The position numbers and the translations under genes were made by a program. From Thermoanaerobacterales bacterium (GTDB lineage Bacteria > Bacillota > Thermosediminibacteria > Thermosediminibacterales > Tepidanaerobacteraceae), in NCBI GenBank assembly GCA_012840135.1, contig DUMA01000029.1, forward strand, positions 1-43,189: a stretch of 43,189 nt of DNA, read 5' to 3'. This document shows positions 33,236 to 41,421 of the stretch, one piece after another. Position 1 is the stretch's first letter. Each line of letters opens with the position of its first letter. The notes under the pieces are model-generated. The model saw only the letters and a list, made by a program, of their open reading frames with translations. It was not told the origin of the DNA and did not search any database.

Positions 33236-33497
33236 TCATGATATTTCCACTTCACTATACTTCTCATAAGGTGTATTATAATGCGTAGGATAAGCTGAGA
33301 CTTTTATAAGTTTCAAGCTTAAGAACGTCTTTGGCTTCACTCTACGGTGTCTTCGGCCGTCACAAACCACAGTCGGTGTTTTTACACCTGTATCAAATAT
33401 AAAAAAGAGATTTTTCGCACTCCTTCCAGGATATTCCGCACCGGTTGATTTATAATAAGACTCTGTTTGCTATATTAAAAAAATCGGGAGGATTTTT

Positions 33498-34970
33498 ATG
33501 AATCAGTCGATAGTTTTCATGTTCTTTTTTCTTATTTACACTTTTTTAATGCTATACTCGGGCCGAAGCGGTTTTTACGACACATATGATGTGAGGGACT
33601 TTTTTGTGGCCGGCAACTCCCTGGGGATTTTCCTCAGCACCGCTACTTTCGTAGCCACATGGTTCAGTGCAGCATCATTTCTGGGCCTGGGGAGCTCTCT
33701 CTACATTTACGGCGTATCATCAATAATTTACAGTATACTGCAGTGGTTTATCGGTGCAGTTTTTCTGTTCGTGCTTGCGTATCATATTAAAGACTATGAC
33801 ATTCTGACTTTTTCCGAATTCTTTTACATCAGGTTTAATTCCAGGCTGTTGCAGTTTTCGGTGGCTTCTTTGATTATAGCTTCCTACATCTTTTATATAA
33901 CCATGCAGATAAAGGGCTTTGGGCTGGTAATGGAATTGTTGCTGAACATCCCTTACAATCTGGCTATATTTCTTGTTTATCTTTATATACTCTATACCAC
34001 CTTCGGAGGCCTGTATTCGGTAGTTAAAACCGATGCCATAAACATGTTCATAATAATTCTGGCTTCCACATTTTTCGGCTTTTATATAATCCGGGCAAAT
34101 CACGGCATATCAAATATCATATCGGGGGCGGCAAATATTAATACCCCGCCCGTACAGGGGTGGGATACACCCACCCCCAGGGGCGGCCTTCTTGATATTT
34201 TTTGCATGGGCTTGCAGCCTCCTGTCTATCTTTTTACTTCTTTGTTCGGGTGGGGACTGGGGCTTGCCGCAAACCCCCAGTACGTTATAAGAATGATATC
34301 GGCAAAGGATAAATCTGTGGCAAGAAAAATGGTCCTGTTTTCCATAGCTCTTCTTTCGGCAATCTACGCATTTATCATAATAGGTTCTATCGGCCTTAGA
34401 GTGCTGATTCCCACCGCCCCAAAAATAAACAATATAGATGAGATAATACCAACACTCTTTTCGGGTATTGCGCCGGGTTATTCCGTCGGGATTATTTTAA
34501 TAGGAATCATAGCTGCATCGGTTTCTACGGCCAATTCCGAACTATTACTTATTGCCAACAGTTTCACATACGACATCCTTAAAAATCTGCACCACAAAAA
34601 TATGGATGATGAAAAAATGCTGTCTTTAAATCGCATGGTCATAGCTATAGCCGGCACTTTATCTCTTTTTCTATCATTTAATCCGCCAATTAAGGTGATA
34701 GAATTCGGCGGGAACATATGGGGAGGATTCGCTAGTTCCACCTTTATTCCTCTTTATGCCGGCGTATACATGAAGAAAGCATCAAGGCATTCGGTTGAGG
34801 CTGCTTTTTTTACAGGACTGATTTCGTATCTGTTCTTTTTGACGACCATTCCCTACATTTCCAATTCAGCAATTCATCACATCCACCCTGGAGTTTTTGC
34901 CTTTGCGGCTTCTTTCTTTGCTTTTATAATTGTACAGCGGAGGTCAAAAAATGAAAAGCATAGAACTTAA
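33498..34970 (+). CDS. Sodium:solute symporter (SSS/SLC5 family), coupled to the sensor kinase
   Basis: 490 residues with about 13 hydrophobic segments. The first helices carry YDVRDFFVAGNSLGIFLSTATFVATWFSAASFLGLGSSLYIYG, the family hallmark (VAGR-like followed by the sodium-site helix), and later LGLAANPQYVIRMISAKDKSVARKM and IAASVSTANSELLLIANSFTYDIL match the SSS signature. It imports an organic acid or amino acid with sodium; the setting suggests 5-oxoproline or a relative. ATG follows GGGAGG. Its end overlaps the start of the histidine kinase gene by 20 bp, so transporter and kinase are made together; it may also act as a sensory partner. Confidence 0.9.
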   Translation: MNQSIVFMFFFLIYTFLMLYSGRSGFYDTYDVRDFFVAGNSLGIFLSTATFVATWFSAASFLGLGSSLYIYGVSSIIYSILQWFIGAVFLFVLAYHIKDYDILTFSEFFYIRFNSRLLQFSVASLIIASYIFYITMQIKGFGLVMELLLNIPYNLAIFLVYLYILYTTFGGLYSVVKTDAINMFIIILASTFFGFYIIRANHGISNIISGAANINTPPVQGWDTPTPRGGLLDIFCMGLQPPVYLFTSLFGWGLGLAANPQYVIRMISAKDKSVARKMVLFSIALLSAIYAFIIIGSIGLRVLIPTAPKINNIDEIIPTLFSGIAPGYSVGIILIGIIAASVSTANSELLLIANSFTYDILKNLHHKNMDDEKMLSLNRMVIAIAGTLSLFLSFNPPIKVIEFGGNIWGGFASSTFIPLYAGVYMKKASRHSVEAAFFTGLISYLFFLTTIPYISNSAIHHIHPGVFAFAASFFAFIIVQRRSKNEKHRT

Positions 34971-36396
34971 GATTCTGGTGCCTTTTCTTGCCATCATTAT
35001 CGTTTCATTGAGCGTCGTAGGAAGTGTATCATATTACGGTTCCTACAAAATACTCGAGTCTTTGATAAACCATCCTTTGTACGCTGCCAGCGGCATAAAT
35101 GCCGATTATATATCAAACCAGCTTCTAGAGCTTCAAAAGTACACAATTCTTGTGGCTATAATCGCCATTATTGCTGCTGCACAGCTCACCATCTTCTTTT
35201 CCTACAGCCTTGCAAAGCCTATAAAAAAATTGGCTGCTGCATGTGATGAAGTCTCGAAGGGGAATTTTGATATAACCCTCGACTACAAACGAAAAGATGA
35301 GATTGGGACATTAAAAGAAGCGTTTATTCGGATGACTGAAAGGCTGAAAGAGTATATCGCAAAAGTCCTTGAAGTAACTTCTCTCAACAATAAAATTGTA
35401 GATGGAGTGAACTATGGAATATTGGTGTTCACCAGGAGCGGGAAGAAACTCCTGGTAAATCGGCTGGCTTCTTATGAATTCAATAATTTTCCTATAATAA
35501 GGGAATTTATTGACAATCTGATACGGGATTTCCTCTCAGGGAATACCCCCTCATCATCCAGTTCAACCATGATAAATGACAAAAATGGATCTTCCAAATT
35601 TATAGAATACGACATCCAGCCCTCAGAAGACAACTATATCTTATGTTTCTCCGATATTACAGAAAAAGAGCGTTTCAAGCAGAAAATGGAATATATCAAC
35701 AGGCTTACATCGATAGGGGAAATGTCTGCGGCCCTGGCTCATGAAATAAGGAATCCTCTGCAGGGTATTAAATCATGCCTTCAGGTGCTGGAAAACAAGT
35801 TTATAAATGCCGATGATACTTCCACAACCCTTTTAAACCTCATATACGGGGAAATAGAACGTATAAACAACATCATTTCAGATCTTTTAAACTATGCAAG
35901 GCCGTCAGAACCAAAGCCGGAATACATCGACATCAGGCGAGAAATAGAGGATATCCTTCCGCTGCTCGCCCATTTATACAATAAAAAACACATTACAATG
36001 AAGATTGACATAAATCCGGACTGTAACTATATTTTCATAGATAAATCCCACTTCAAACAAATCATTATAAACCTTCTTTCAAATTCTATCAATGCCAGCG
36101 ATGAAAACACTGAAATTTTAATTTATACTACAAAGAACAATGATGAGATAATATTAAGTATCAAGGACCAGGGAAAGGGCATTCCAGAGGAAGATCTGGA
36201 AAAAGTGTTTATCCCCTTTTTCACCACCGAGGAAAAAGGAACCGGCCTCGGTCTCTCAGTAGTCCAGAGCCTTTTGGTTAAAAATCATGGTCACATATGG
36301 ATTAAGAGCAAAAGCGGCATCGGGACTACCATTAATATTGCCCTCCCGTTCGATTTCGCACATTATGTGCGTTTTCGCAACAATAATTTTGCCTGA
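34951..36396 (+). CDS. Sensor histidine kinase
   Basis: About 481 residues. Two membrane helices (about 6-29 and 64-87) enclose an external loop of only about 35 residues, followed by HAMP (about 88-140), a PAS-like segment (VDGVNYGILVFTRSGKKLLVN), the HisKA motif SAALAHEIRNPLQGIKS with the phospho-accepting His, and the HATPase parts NLLSNSINAS, DQGKGIPEEDLEKVF, FFTTEEKGTGLGLSVV. The architecture resembles NtrB/AtoS-like kinases that feed sigma-54 activators. The tiny external loop suggests that it senses through a partner, plausibly the co-translated SSS transporter. ATG at 34951 has GGAGGT 7 bp upstream. Its 3' end carries a palindrome that may be an enhancer for the next gene. Confidence 0.92.
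   Translation: MKSIELKILVPFLAIIIVSLSVVGSVSYYGSYKILESLINHPLYAASGINADYISNQLLELQKYTILVAIIAIIAAAQLTIFFSYSLAKPIKKLAAACDEVSKGNFDITLDYKRKDEIGTLKEAFIRMTERLKEYIAKVLEVTSLNNKIVDGVNYGILVFTRSGKKLLVNRLASYEFNNFPIIREFIDNLIRDFLSGNTPSSSSSTMINDKNGSSKFIEYDIQPSEDNYILCFSDITEKERFKQKMEYINRLTSIGEMSAALAHEIRNPLQGIKSCLQVLENKFINADDTSTTLLNLIYGEIERINNIISDLLNYARPSEPKPEYIDIRREIEDILPLLAHLYNKKHITMKIDINPDCNYIFIDKSHFKQIIINLLSNSINASDENTEILIYTTKNNDEIILSIKDQGKGIPEEDLEKVFIPFFTTEEKGTGLGLSVVQSLLVKNHGHIWIKSKSGIGTTINIALPFDFAHYVRFRNNNFA
36355..36381. promoter_or_regulatory. Enhancer-like palindrome cluster inside the 3' end of the kinase gene
   Basis: GCACAT-T-ATGTGC (36358-36370) is a perfect 13-bp palindrome, overlapped by TGTGCGTTTTCGCA (36366-36379), the exact 14-mer also found upstream of pxpA. 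It lies about 95 bp upstream of the -24 element of the NRAMP-like gene. Confidence 0.65.
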
Positions 36397-36428
36397 ATGT
36401 ATTGTAACTGAAACTGATGACCGGTTTT

Positions 36429-36460
36429 CAGAAAAAAAGCCTCCTTTCGGAGGCTTTTTT
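36429..36460 (+). terminator. Rho-independent terminator of the SSS-kinase operon
   Basis: AAAAAGCCTCC and GGAGGCTTTTT pair around TTTC; the stem is 11 bp and ends in a T run. It separates the kinase gene from the next promoter. Confidence 0.9.
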
Positions 36461-36465
36461 CATTT

Positions 36466-36482
36466 TGGAATAAAATTTGCAT
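36466..36482 (+). promoter_or_regulatory. Sigma-54 promoter of the NRAMP-like transporter gene
   Basis: TTGGAAT-N4-TTTGCAT: the invariant GG (36467-36468) and GC (36479-36480) are 10 bp apart and the -12 half matches TTGCAT perfectly. The -24 half (TGGAAT) is weaker than the pxpA one. The start codon is about 40 bp further on. Confidence 0.7.
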
Positions 36483-36520
36483 ATAAAAATTGCAGTCAAA
36501 AAACAATAAGGAGGGAGAGC

Positions 36521-37744
36521 ATGACAGATTTAAAATCAAAGGAGGAATTTAATTTGAAAAAAAACACGTATTCATTAAGTATGCTGGTGGGTGCAGCCTT
36601 TTTAATGGCTACATCGGCCATAGGACCCGGTTTTTTAACACAGACCGCCGTTTTTACTCAAAAATACATGGCGAGCTTTAGCGCAATAATACTCATTACA
36701 ATCATTGTGGATATTGTGGCTCAGATCAACATCTGGCGCATAATTGTGGCTGCAGGCAAGCGCGGCCAGGAAATAGCAAATGATGTCCTGCCGGGCCTCG
36801 GGTATTTCATATCGTTTATTGTCATGATAGGAGGAATAGCCTTTAATATCGGAAACATTGCCGGAACCGGCATGAGCTTGAACACCCTTTTCGGCATCGA
36901 TGCCCGCATAGGCGCCGCCATTTCCGGTATCATCTGCATACTCATATTCCTGTCAAAAGAAATAGGAAGCGCAATGGACAGGTTTGCCCAGATTCTTGGC
37001 TTTTTAATGATCCTGCTTGCCGCCTACGTAGCTGCTGCGGCACATCCTCCTGTGGCACAGGCGGCAATTAAAACCTTTGCTCCAAATAAATTTGAATTTC
37101 TGCCGATGGTCACTCTGATAGGCGGAACAGTGGGCGGCTATATCACTTTCGCCGGAGGCCACCGGCTGATAGAAGGCAATATGAAAGGCAATGCTGCAGT
37201 GGGAGAGGCAACAAAAAGCGCTACCCTCGGAATACTCGTGGCTGGCATAATGAGGTACGCCCTGTTTTTAGGTGCTCTGGGAGTCGCAATAAAAGGAGTG
37301 GAATTTGATCCGGTGAATCCTGCCGCTACGCCTTTTTTAAATGTGGCGGGTACATTGGGTTACAAGATGTTCGGCCTGGTGCTCTGGTCGGCTGCCGCCA
37401 CTTCAGTCGTCGGCTGTTCATTTACTTCCCTTTCTTTTATAAAAACCTTTTTCAAACCGGTTGAAGAACACTTCTCCAAGTTCATCATAGGTTTTATAGT
37501 TTTTTGTACACTTTTCTTCATTTTTGTTGGAAAACCCGTAACCCTGTTGATACTGGCTGGAGCTATAAACGGTTTGATCCTTCCTCTCACTCTGGGCTCC
37601 ATGCTTCTGGCCTGCAGAAACAAAAAGATAATGGGTGATTATCATCATCCAACACTGTTAATCATCCTCGGCATACTGGTATTTATACTGACGCTGTACG
37701 GCGGAATAAGTTCACTATCGGGCATCAAAGAGCTTTTCAAATGA
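36521..37744 (+). CDS. NRAMP-fold transporter (YcsG-like) without the metal-binding motif
   Basis: About 407 residues with about 11 hydrophobic segments. MLVGAAFLMATSAIGPGFLTQTAVFTQKYMAS is the NRAMP helix-1 region, but the segment after GPGF reads TQKY where metal-transporting NRAMP proteins have DPGN. The helix-6 region (LIGGTVGGYITFAGGHRLIEGN) lacks the MPH motif. Transport of Mn or Fe is therefore unlikely. The Bacillus homologue ycsG sits in the ycsF-ycsG-ycsI-kip cluster, so a role in uptake of 5-oxoproline or a related acid is inferred. ATG at 36521 follows AAGGAGGG. It has its own sigma-54 promoter and terminator. Confidence 0.85.
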   Translation: MTDLKSKEEFNLKKNTYSLSMLVGAAFLMATSAIGPGFLTQTAVFTQKYMASFSAIILITIIVDIVAQINIWRIIVAAGKRGQEIANDVLPGLGYFISFIVMIGGIAFNIGNIAGTGMSLNTLFGIDARIGAAISGIICILIFLSKEIGSAMDRFAQILGFLMILLAAYVAAAAHPPVAQAAIKTFAPNKFEFLPMVTLIGGTVGGYITFAGGHRLIEGNMKGNAAVGEATKSATLGILVAGIMRYALFLGALGVAIKGVEFDPVNPAATPFLNVAGTLGYKMFGLVLWSAAATSVVGCSFTSLSFIKTFFKPVEEHFSKFIIGFIVFCTLFFIFVGKPVTLLILAGAINGLILPLTLGSMLLACRNKKIMGDYHHPTLLIILGILVFILTLYGGISSLSGIKELFK

Positions 37745-37773
37745 TTGAAGGTCTGATAAACGGGCCAATTCTC

Positions 37774-37813
37774 AAAGGGGCTGACCTGAAGTCTTTGCGG
37801 GAAAGCCCCTTTT
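37774..37813 (+). terminator. Rho-independent terminator after the NRAMP-like gene
   Basis: AAAGGGGCT and AGCCCCTTT form a 9-bp stem with a 20-nt loop, followed by a T run. Confidence 0.75.
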
Positions 37814-37939
37814 TCGTAGCCATTTTTTACGGGCTTTTATTATTGCATAACATCCATTTAAACTCGACCACACTAACAATAAAAACATGCAAAAAGGATA
37901 TTTGCTTTTTTCGTCGAATCATGATACTCAGGTGATTTT

Positions 37940-39289
37940 ATGAGCTATAAGATTCTTATAATAGACGATGAGCCTGCCATATGCAGTGCACTGAAGCTAT
38001 CTCTTGAAAGCGAAGGATACAAGGTCAATGTAAGTTTTTCTGCAAAAGAAGGGCTCTCCCGGCTTCGTACTTTTTTACCGGACGTCGTGGTGCTGGATCT
38101 CCGGCTTCCTGACATGGACGGCCTTGCCGTTCTTTCGGAAATAAAAGAATTCGATGAGGGTATCATAGTTATCATGATAACGGCTTTCGGCGAAACAAAG
38201 ACGGCAGTGGAGGCCGTCAAGAGGGGAGCAGTGGATTATCTTGTCAAACCTTTTGACATAAATGAACTTGATGTTTCGGTCAAGAGGGCTTTAAAGGAAA
38301 GAGCCCTGAAATATGAAAATGAAATCCTCAGGCAAAAAAGTGAAAAGAACGAGTTTGTAACAAAAAATCCTACAATGCTTGATATTCTTGCAAGGCTTGA
38401 TTCCATAGCAAAGGCCGATTCCAGCGTACTCATCATCGGTGAAACAGGAACCGGCAAGGAACTCATCGCCAGTTTGATTCATAAAAAAAGTTCCAGGGCA
38501 TCGGAACCGTTTATCACTGTAAACTGCAGTGCTATACCATCCAACCTCTTTGAGAGCGAGCTTTTCGGCCATGAAAAAAACGCCTTCACCGGGGCATCGA
38601 CAAGGAAAAAAGGGCTTCTTGAACTGGCCGACAAAGGCACGTTCTTCCTTGATGAAATCGGTGAGCTGCCTCCCGAACTCCAGGCAAAACTTCTGAGGTT
38701 CCTTGAGGATCGGATGATACGCCGTGTTGGAGGCCTTTTCAATATCCCTTTGAATGTCAGAATAATAGCCGCCACCAACAAAAATCTCATGGAAGAAATA
38801 GAGAAAAACAACTTCCGGAGCGACCTTTACTACAGGCTAAATGTAGTCCAGATAAAAATACCTCCGCTAAGGGAAAGGCCCGATGACATACCTCTGCTTT
38901 TAGATTTCTACAGGCAGGTTTTCAACCGCCATTTTAATAAAAATATCCAGGGATTTTCCGAAAAAGCCCTCAAGTTGCTCAAAAATTACTCCTGGCCCGG
39001 CAATGTCCGGGAACTAAAAAATATTGTCGAAAGGGCTTTTATTCTGGCCAGGGGTGCGAGGATAACAGAAAGGGAACTGCCCCAGGAACTGACTGAAGGA
39101 AAATATGTAATGCCGCAGAGCCCTGGCGAAACAGAAAGATTCATTCCCCTGGAAGAGCTTGAAAAGCATCATATTGCCGCAGCTCTTGACGCCACCTGTT
39201 GGAATATATCAAAAGCCGCGGAACTGTTAGGAATCAGCCGTTTCGCACTGCAGCGCCGCATTAAAAAATATTTTGATAAGTCACTTTAA
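37940..39289 (+). CDS. Sigma-54-dependent two-component response regulator (NtrC/AtoC type)
   Basis: 449 residues in three parts. The receiver domain (1-120) has the phospho-accepting Asp53 in VVVLDLRLPDMDG and Lys103. The AAA+ sigma-54 interaction domain (about 140-370) has Walker A GETGTGKE (167-174), and FESELFGHEKNAFTGAS, where the sigma-54-contacting GAFTGA loop reads NAFTGA (214-219). The Fis-type HTH (about 405-445) has WNISKAAELLGISRFALQRRI. It is the likely partner of the histidine kinase and activator of the two sigma-54 promoters at 33.14 and 36.47 kb. ATG follows CAGGTGAT by 5 bp. Confidence 0.95.
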   Translation: MSYKILIIDDEPAICSALKLSLESEGYKVNVSFSAKEGLSRLRTFLPDVVVLDLRLPDMDGLAVLSEIKEFDEGIIVIMITAFGETKTAVEAVKRGAVDYLVKPFDINELDVSVKRALKERALKYENEILRQKSEKNEFVTKNPTMLDILARLDSIAKADSSVLIIGETGTGKELIASLIHKKSSRASEPFITVNCSAIPSNLFESELFGHEKNAFTGASTRKKGLLELADKGTFFLDEIGELPPELQAKLLRFLEDRMIRRVGGLFNIPLNVRIIAATNKNLMEEIEKNNFRSDLYYRLNVVQIKIPPLRERPDDIPLLLDFYRQVFNRHFNKNIQGFSEKALKLLKNYSWPGNVRELKNIVERAFILARGARITERELPQELTEGKYVMPQSPGETERFIPLEELEKHHIAAALDATCWNISKAAELLGISRFALQRRIKKYFDKSL

Positions 39290-39320
39290 TAACCCGTCAA
39301 AAGTGCTTTTTCCTTTCAGC

Positions 39321-39353
39321 AAAAATAAAACACCCGGGACAAATCCCGAGTGT
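39321..39353 (-). terminator. Rho-independent terminator of rplJL
   Basis: ACACCCGGGA (39330-39339) and TCCCGAGTGT (39344-39353) form a 10-bp stem (one G-U); the minus-strand tail is TTTATTTTT. It lies 27 bp after rplL. Confidence 0.9.
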
Positions 39354-39379
39354 CATAATCAATGATCGTTGGAAATCTT

Positions 39380-39757
39380 TTATTTTATTTCTACGGTGGC
39401 GCCCACTTCGGTAAGTTTTGCTTTTATCTGCTCTGCTTCTTCTTTTGATACCTTTTCCTTTACAGGCTTCGGTGCGCCATCCACCAGGTCTTTGGCTTCC
39501 TTGAGGCCGAGGCCTGTGATCTCTCTTACGACTTTGATAACCTTGATCTTTTCTGCACCGGCAGCGGCCAGGATTACGTCAAACTCGGTCTGCTCGGCTG
39601 CAGCTTCGGCAGGTGCGGCACCTGCAGCGGGACCTGCAGCGACAGCCACGGGGGCTGCTGCGGTGACTCCAAATTTATCCTGCAGTTCTTTTACAAGGTC
39701 TGCCAGTTCAAGTACCGTCATGTTCTCAATAGCGGAAATGATTTCTTCCTTTGTCAT
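39380..39757 (-). CDS. rplL: 50S ribosomal protein L7/L12
   Basis: 125 residues. It has the N-terminal dimerisation part ([28 protein letters not shown]), the Ala-rich hinge (about 40-58) and the C-terminal factor-binding domain with [35 protein letters not shown]. Stalk protein that recruits GTPase translation factors; last of the rplK-A-J-L cluster. Confidence 0.98.
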   Translation of the reverse strand: MTKEEIISAIENMTVLELADLVKELQDKFGVTAAAPVAVAAGPAAGAAPAEAAAEQTEFDVILAAAGAEKIKVIKVVREITGLGLKEAKDLVDGAPKPVKEKVSKEEAEQIKAKLTEVGATVEIK

Positions 39758-39842
39758 TTAAAAATTCCTCCTCATATTTTCTCATTTTTTTCATTGCTTA
39801 ATCGGTTTTACTCGGGCATCTATGCCGCCCGCAGTAGATGTG

Positions 39843-40361
39843 TCATGATGCTTTTTTGTCCTGTATAGCCTGAAGGGTATATACCAGATTGCGCAGCGGA
39901 CCCTGTAGCACGCCCACGATACCGTAAAGGGGTGCCTGAATGGATCCCACCGCCTTTGCCAGCAGTTCCTCTCTCGGAGGCATTTTGGCAAGGCTTTCCA
40001 CCACATCTTTGCCGCCAACTTTTCCCTCTATCACTCCGGCCTTTATTTCAAGTTCCTTGTGGTTTTTGGCAAATTCTGCGATTACCTTTGCCGGAGCTAC
40101 CGGGTCTTCGTAACCAAAAGCGATCGCTGTCGGGCCTTCCAGAAATTCATCCAGGTTATAATCAAAATCTTTTATGGCTATGCGGGTCAAAGTATTCTTT
40201 ACTACTTTGAATTCCACACCCTGCTCCCGCAGTTTCTTGCGCAGCTCAGTAATATCGGCTACATTGAGGCCCCTGTAATCCGTCAAAATGGCAGCTTTGG
40301 AACGGCTGAACTTGCTTTTTAGTTCTTCAACAGCTTTAATTTTTTCTGGTTTTACAGCCAC
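39843..40361 (-). CDS. rplJ: 50S ribosomal protein L10
   Basis: About 172 residues. KPEKIKAVEELKSKFSRSKAAILTDYRGLNVADITELRKKLREQGVEFKVVKNTL is the conserved L10 N-terminal region; the C-terminal helix binds L12. It forms the base of the stalk. The start is GTG at 40361, with AGGAGGTG upstream; the frame is open further to 40460 but that is the leader RNA. The leader contains a hairpin, in the usual place of the autoregulatory L10 leader. Confidence 0.97.
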   Translation of the reverse strand: MAVKPEKIKAVEELKSKFSRSKAAILTDYRGLNVADITELRKKLREQGVEFKVVKNTLTRIAIKDFDYNLDEFLEGPTAIAFGYEDPVAPAKVIAEFAKNHKELEIKAGVIEGKVGGKDVVESLAKMPPREELLAKAVGSIQAPLYGIVGVLQGPLRNLVYTLQAIQDKKAS

Positions 40362-40369
40362 TTTTTCAC

Positions 40370-40540
40370 CTCCTTGAATCCAAATAAATAACAGGACCCT
40401 CCGAGTCCACAGAAAGGTCCTGTTTTTGGCATTCTTTGCTCGCGGGTTTTGAGGTCGCAAGTTTATGCTTCGACCAAAACCACGCTTACCTTTCCGCCTC
40501 GGCAGGATATTAAGCCGGAAGGCACCTGCTGTCTGCAGCG
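40370..40540 (-). promoter_or_regulatory. L10 leader region with attenuator-like hairpin
   Basis: On the minus strand AACAGGACC and GGTCCTGTT (plus 40416-40424 and 40390-40398) form a 9-bp stem followed by ATTTATTT, just before the rplJ ribosome site. The upstream segment of about 100 nt is structured and GC-rich. It matches the place and design of the Firmicute L10(L8) leader, by which L10-L12 limits its own synthesis; the exact Rfam limits were not tested. Confidence 0.6.
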
Positions 40541-40564
40541 AATATGCGTTATTCTATTTATAAA

Positions 40565-41266
40565 TTATTTTGTCTCTACCAGTTTTGCCGGATTTATCTT
40601 TATTCCCGGCCCCATGGTGCTGGATATAACCACACTTTTTATATACTGGCCTTTGGCTGCAGCGGGTTTGGCCTTTATAATGGCTTCCATGAGGGTCCTG
40701 AAGTTATCCAGCAGTTTTTCAGGGCCAAAGGATTTTTTTCCTATGGGAGCATGAACAATACTTGTTTTGTCAACCCTGTATTCAATCTTACCGGCTTTTA
40801 TTTCTTTGACTGCTTTGCCCACATCAAAAGTAACCGTGCCTGCCTTGGGGTTCGGCATGAGACCTTTGGGCCCCAGCACTCTTCCCAATTTACCCACGGC
40901 ACCCATCATGTCGGGTGTGGCTACAGCTACATCGAAATCTAGAAAACCGCCTTCTATTTTGGCAATCATATCTTCGGCGCCCACATAATCGGCCCCGGCT
41001 TCCTCGGCTTCCTTTGCTTTATCTGCTTTGGCAAACACCAGCACCCTCACCGTTTTGCCCGTTCCATGCGGAAGGGTGACGACACCCCTCACCTGCTGGT
41101 CCGCATGTCTTGGATCAACGCCGAGGCGCACCGAAACTTCTATAGTTTCATCGAATTTCTTGGTAGCCGTCTTCTCTACCAATTCTATGGCCTCTTTGGG
41201 GTCATACAGTTTTGTCCTGTCTACCAGCTTTGCAGCTTCCAGATAACTCTTACCATGTTTTGGCAT
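40565..41266 (-). CDS. rplA: 50S ribosomal protein L1
   Basis: 233 residues, full length. [30 protein letters not shown] starts the protein; [40 protein letters not shown] and [23 protein letters not shown] are diagnostic. The ATG at 41266 is chosen with AAGGAGG upstream. L1 binds 23S rRNA and can repress the rplK-rplA mRNA. Confidence 0.98.
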   Translation of the reverse strand: MPKHGKSYLEAAKLVDRTKLYDPKEAIELVEKTATKKFDETIEVSVRLGVDPRHADQQVRGVVTLPHGTGKTVRVLVFAKADKAKEAEEAGADYVGAEDMIAKIEGGFLDFDVAVATPDMMGAVGKLGRVLGPKGLMPNPKAGTVTFDVGKAVKEIKAGKIEYRVDKTSIVHAPIGKKSFGPEKLLDNFRTLMEAIIKAKPAAAKGQYIKSVVISSTMGPGIKINPAKLVETK

Positions 41267-41370
41267 GATACTATTCCTCCTTGTGGTTTTAGCGGAAAAA
41301 TCCTCCCACTTTAAAAAAGCTTTCATTAAATAACAACTTAAACAGCTGTAGCTTTTTTGAAATGCATTAC

Positions 41371-41405
41371 GGAAAGCCCTACATTAAGGAATATCTTTGC
41401 TTTCC
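41371..41405. other. Inverted repeat in the rplK-rplA spacer
   Basis: GGAAAGC (41371-41377) and GCTTTCC (41399-41405) could pair around a 21-nt loop in the 155-bp spacer. No T run follows, so termination is not indicated. Its role is unknown; mRNA structure or an L1 target are possibilities. Confidence 0.3.
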
Positions 41406-41421
41406 TATGGATTTTAGAGAC

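Larger units (their letters stand above)
33090..33497. other. Divergent regulatory region between pxpA and the SSS transporter (408 bp)
   Basis: From left to right it holds the pxpA ribosome site, the sigma-54 promoter (33140-33154), the GTGCG-TTTT-CGCAC palindrome (33222-33235), a TATAAT (33277-33282) that could serve the plus strand, a GC-rich segment around 33345-33370, a GGTGT-TTTT-ACACC palindrome near 33374-33388, a half-site TTTTCGCAC (33412-33420) and the strong ribosome site of the SSS gene. No coding region is supported. Confidence 0.6.

Noticed and set aside
33277-33282. TATAAT as a promoter of the SSS-kinase operon
   Set aside because: No acceptable -35 hexamer at 16-18 bp and a 215-bp leader would result; kept only as a note in the regulatory region.
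33430-33497. Third sigma-54 promoter before the SSS gene
   Set aside because: No GG-N10-GC spacing is present on the plus strand in this stretch.
37741-37935. 64-codon frame after the NRAMP-like gene
   Set aside because: It starts on the stop codon of that gene, spans its terminator hairpin and has no ribosome site of its own.
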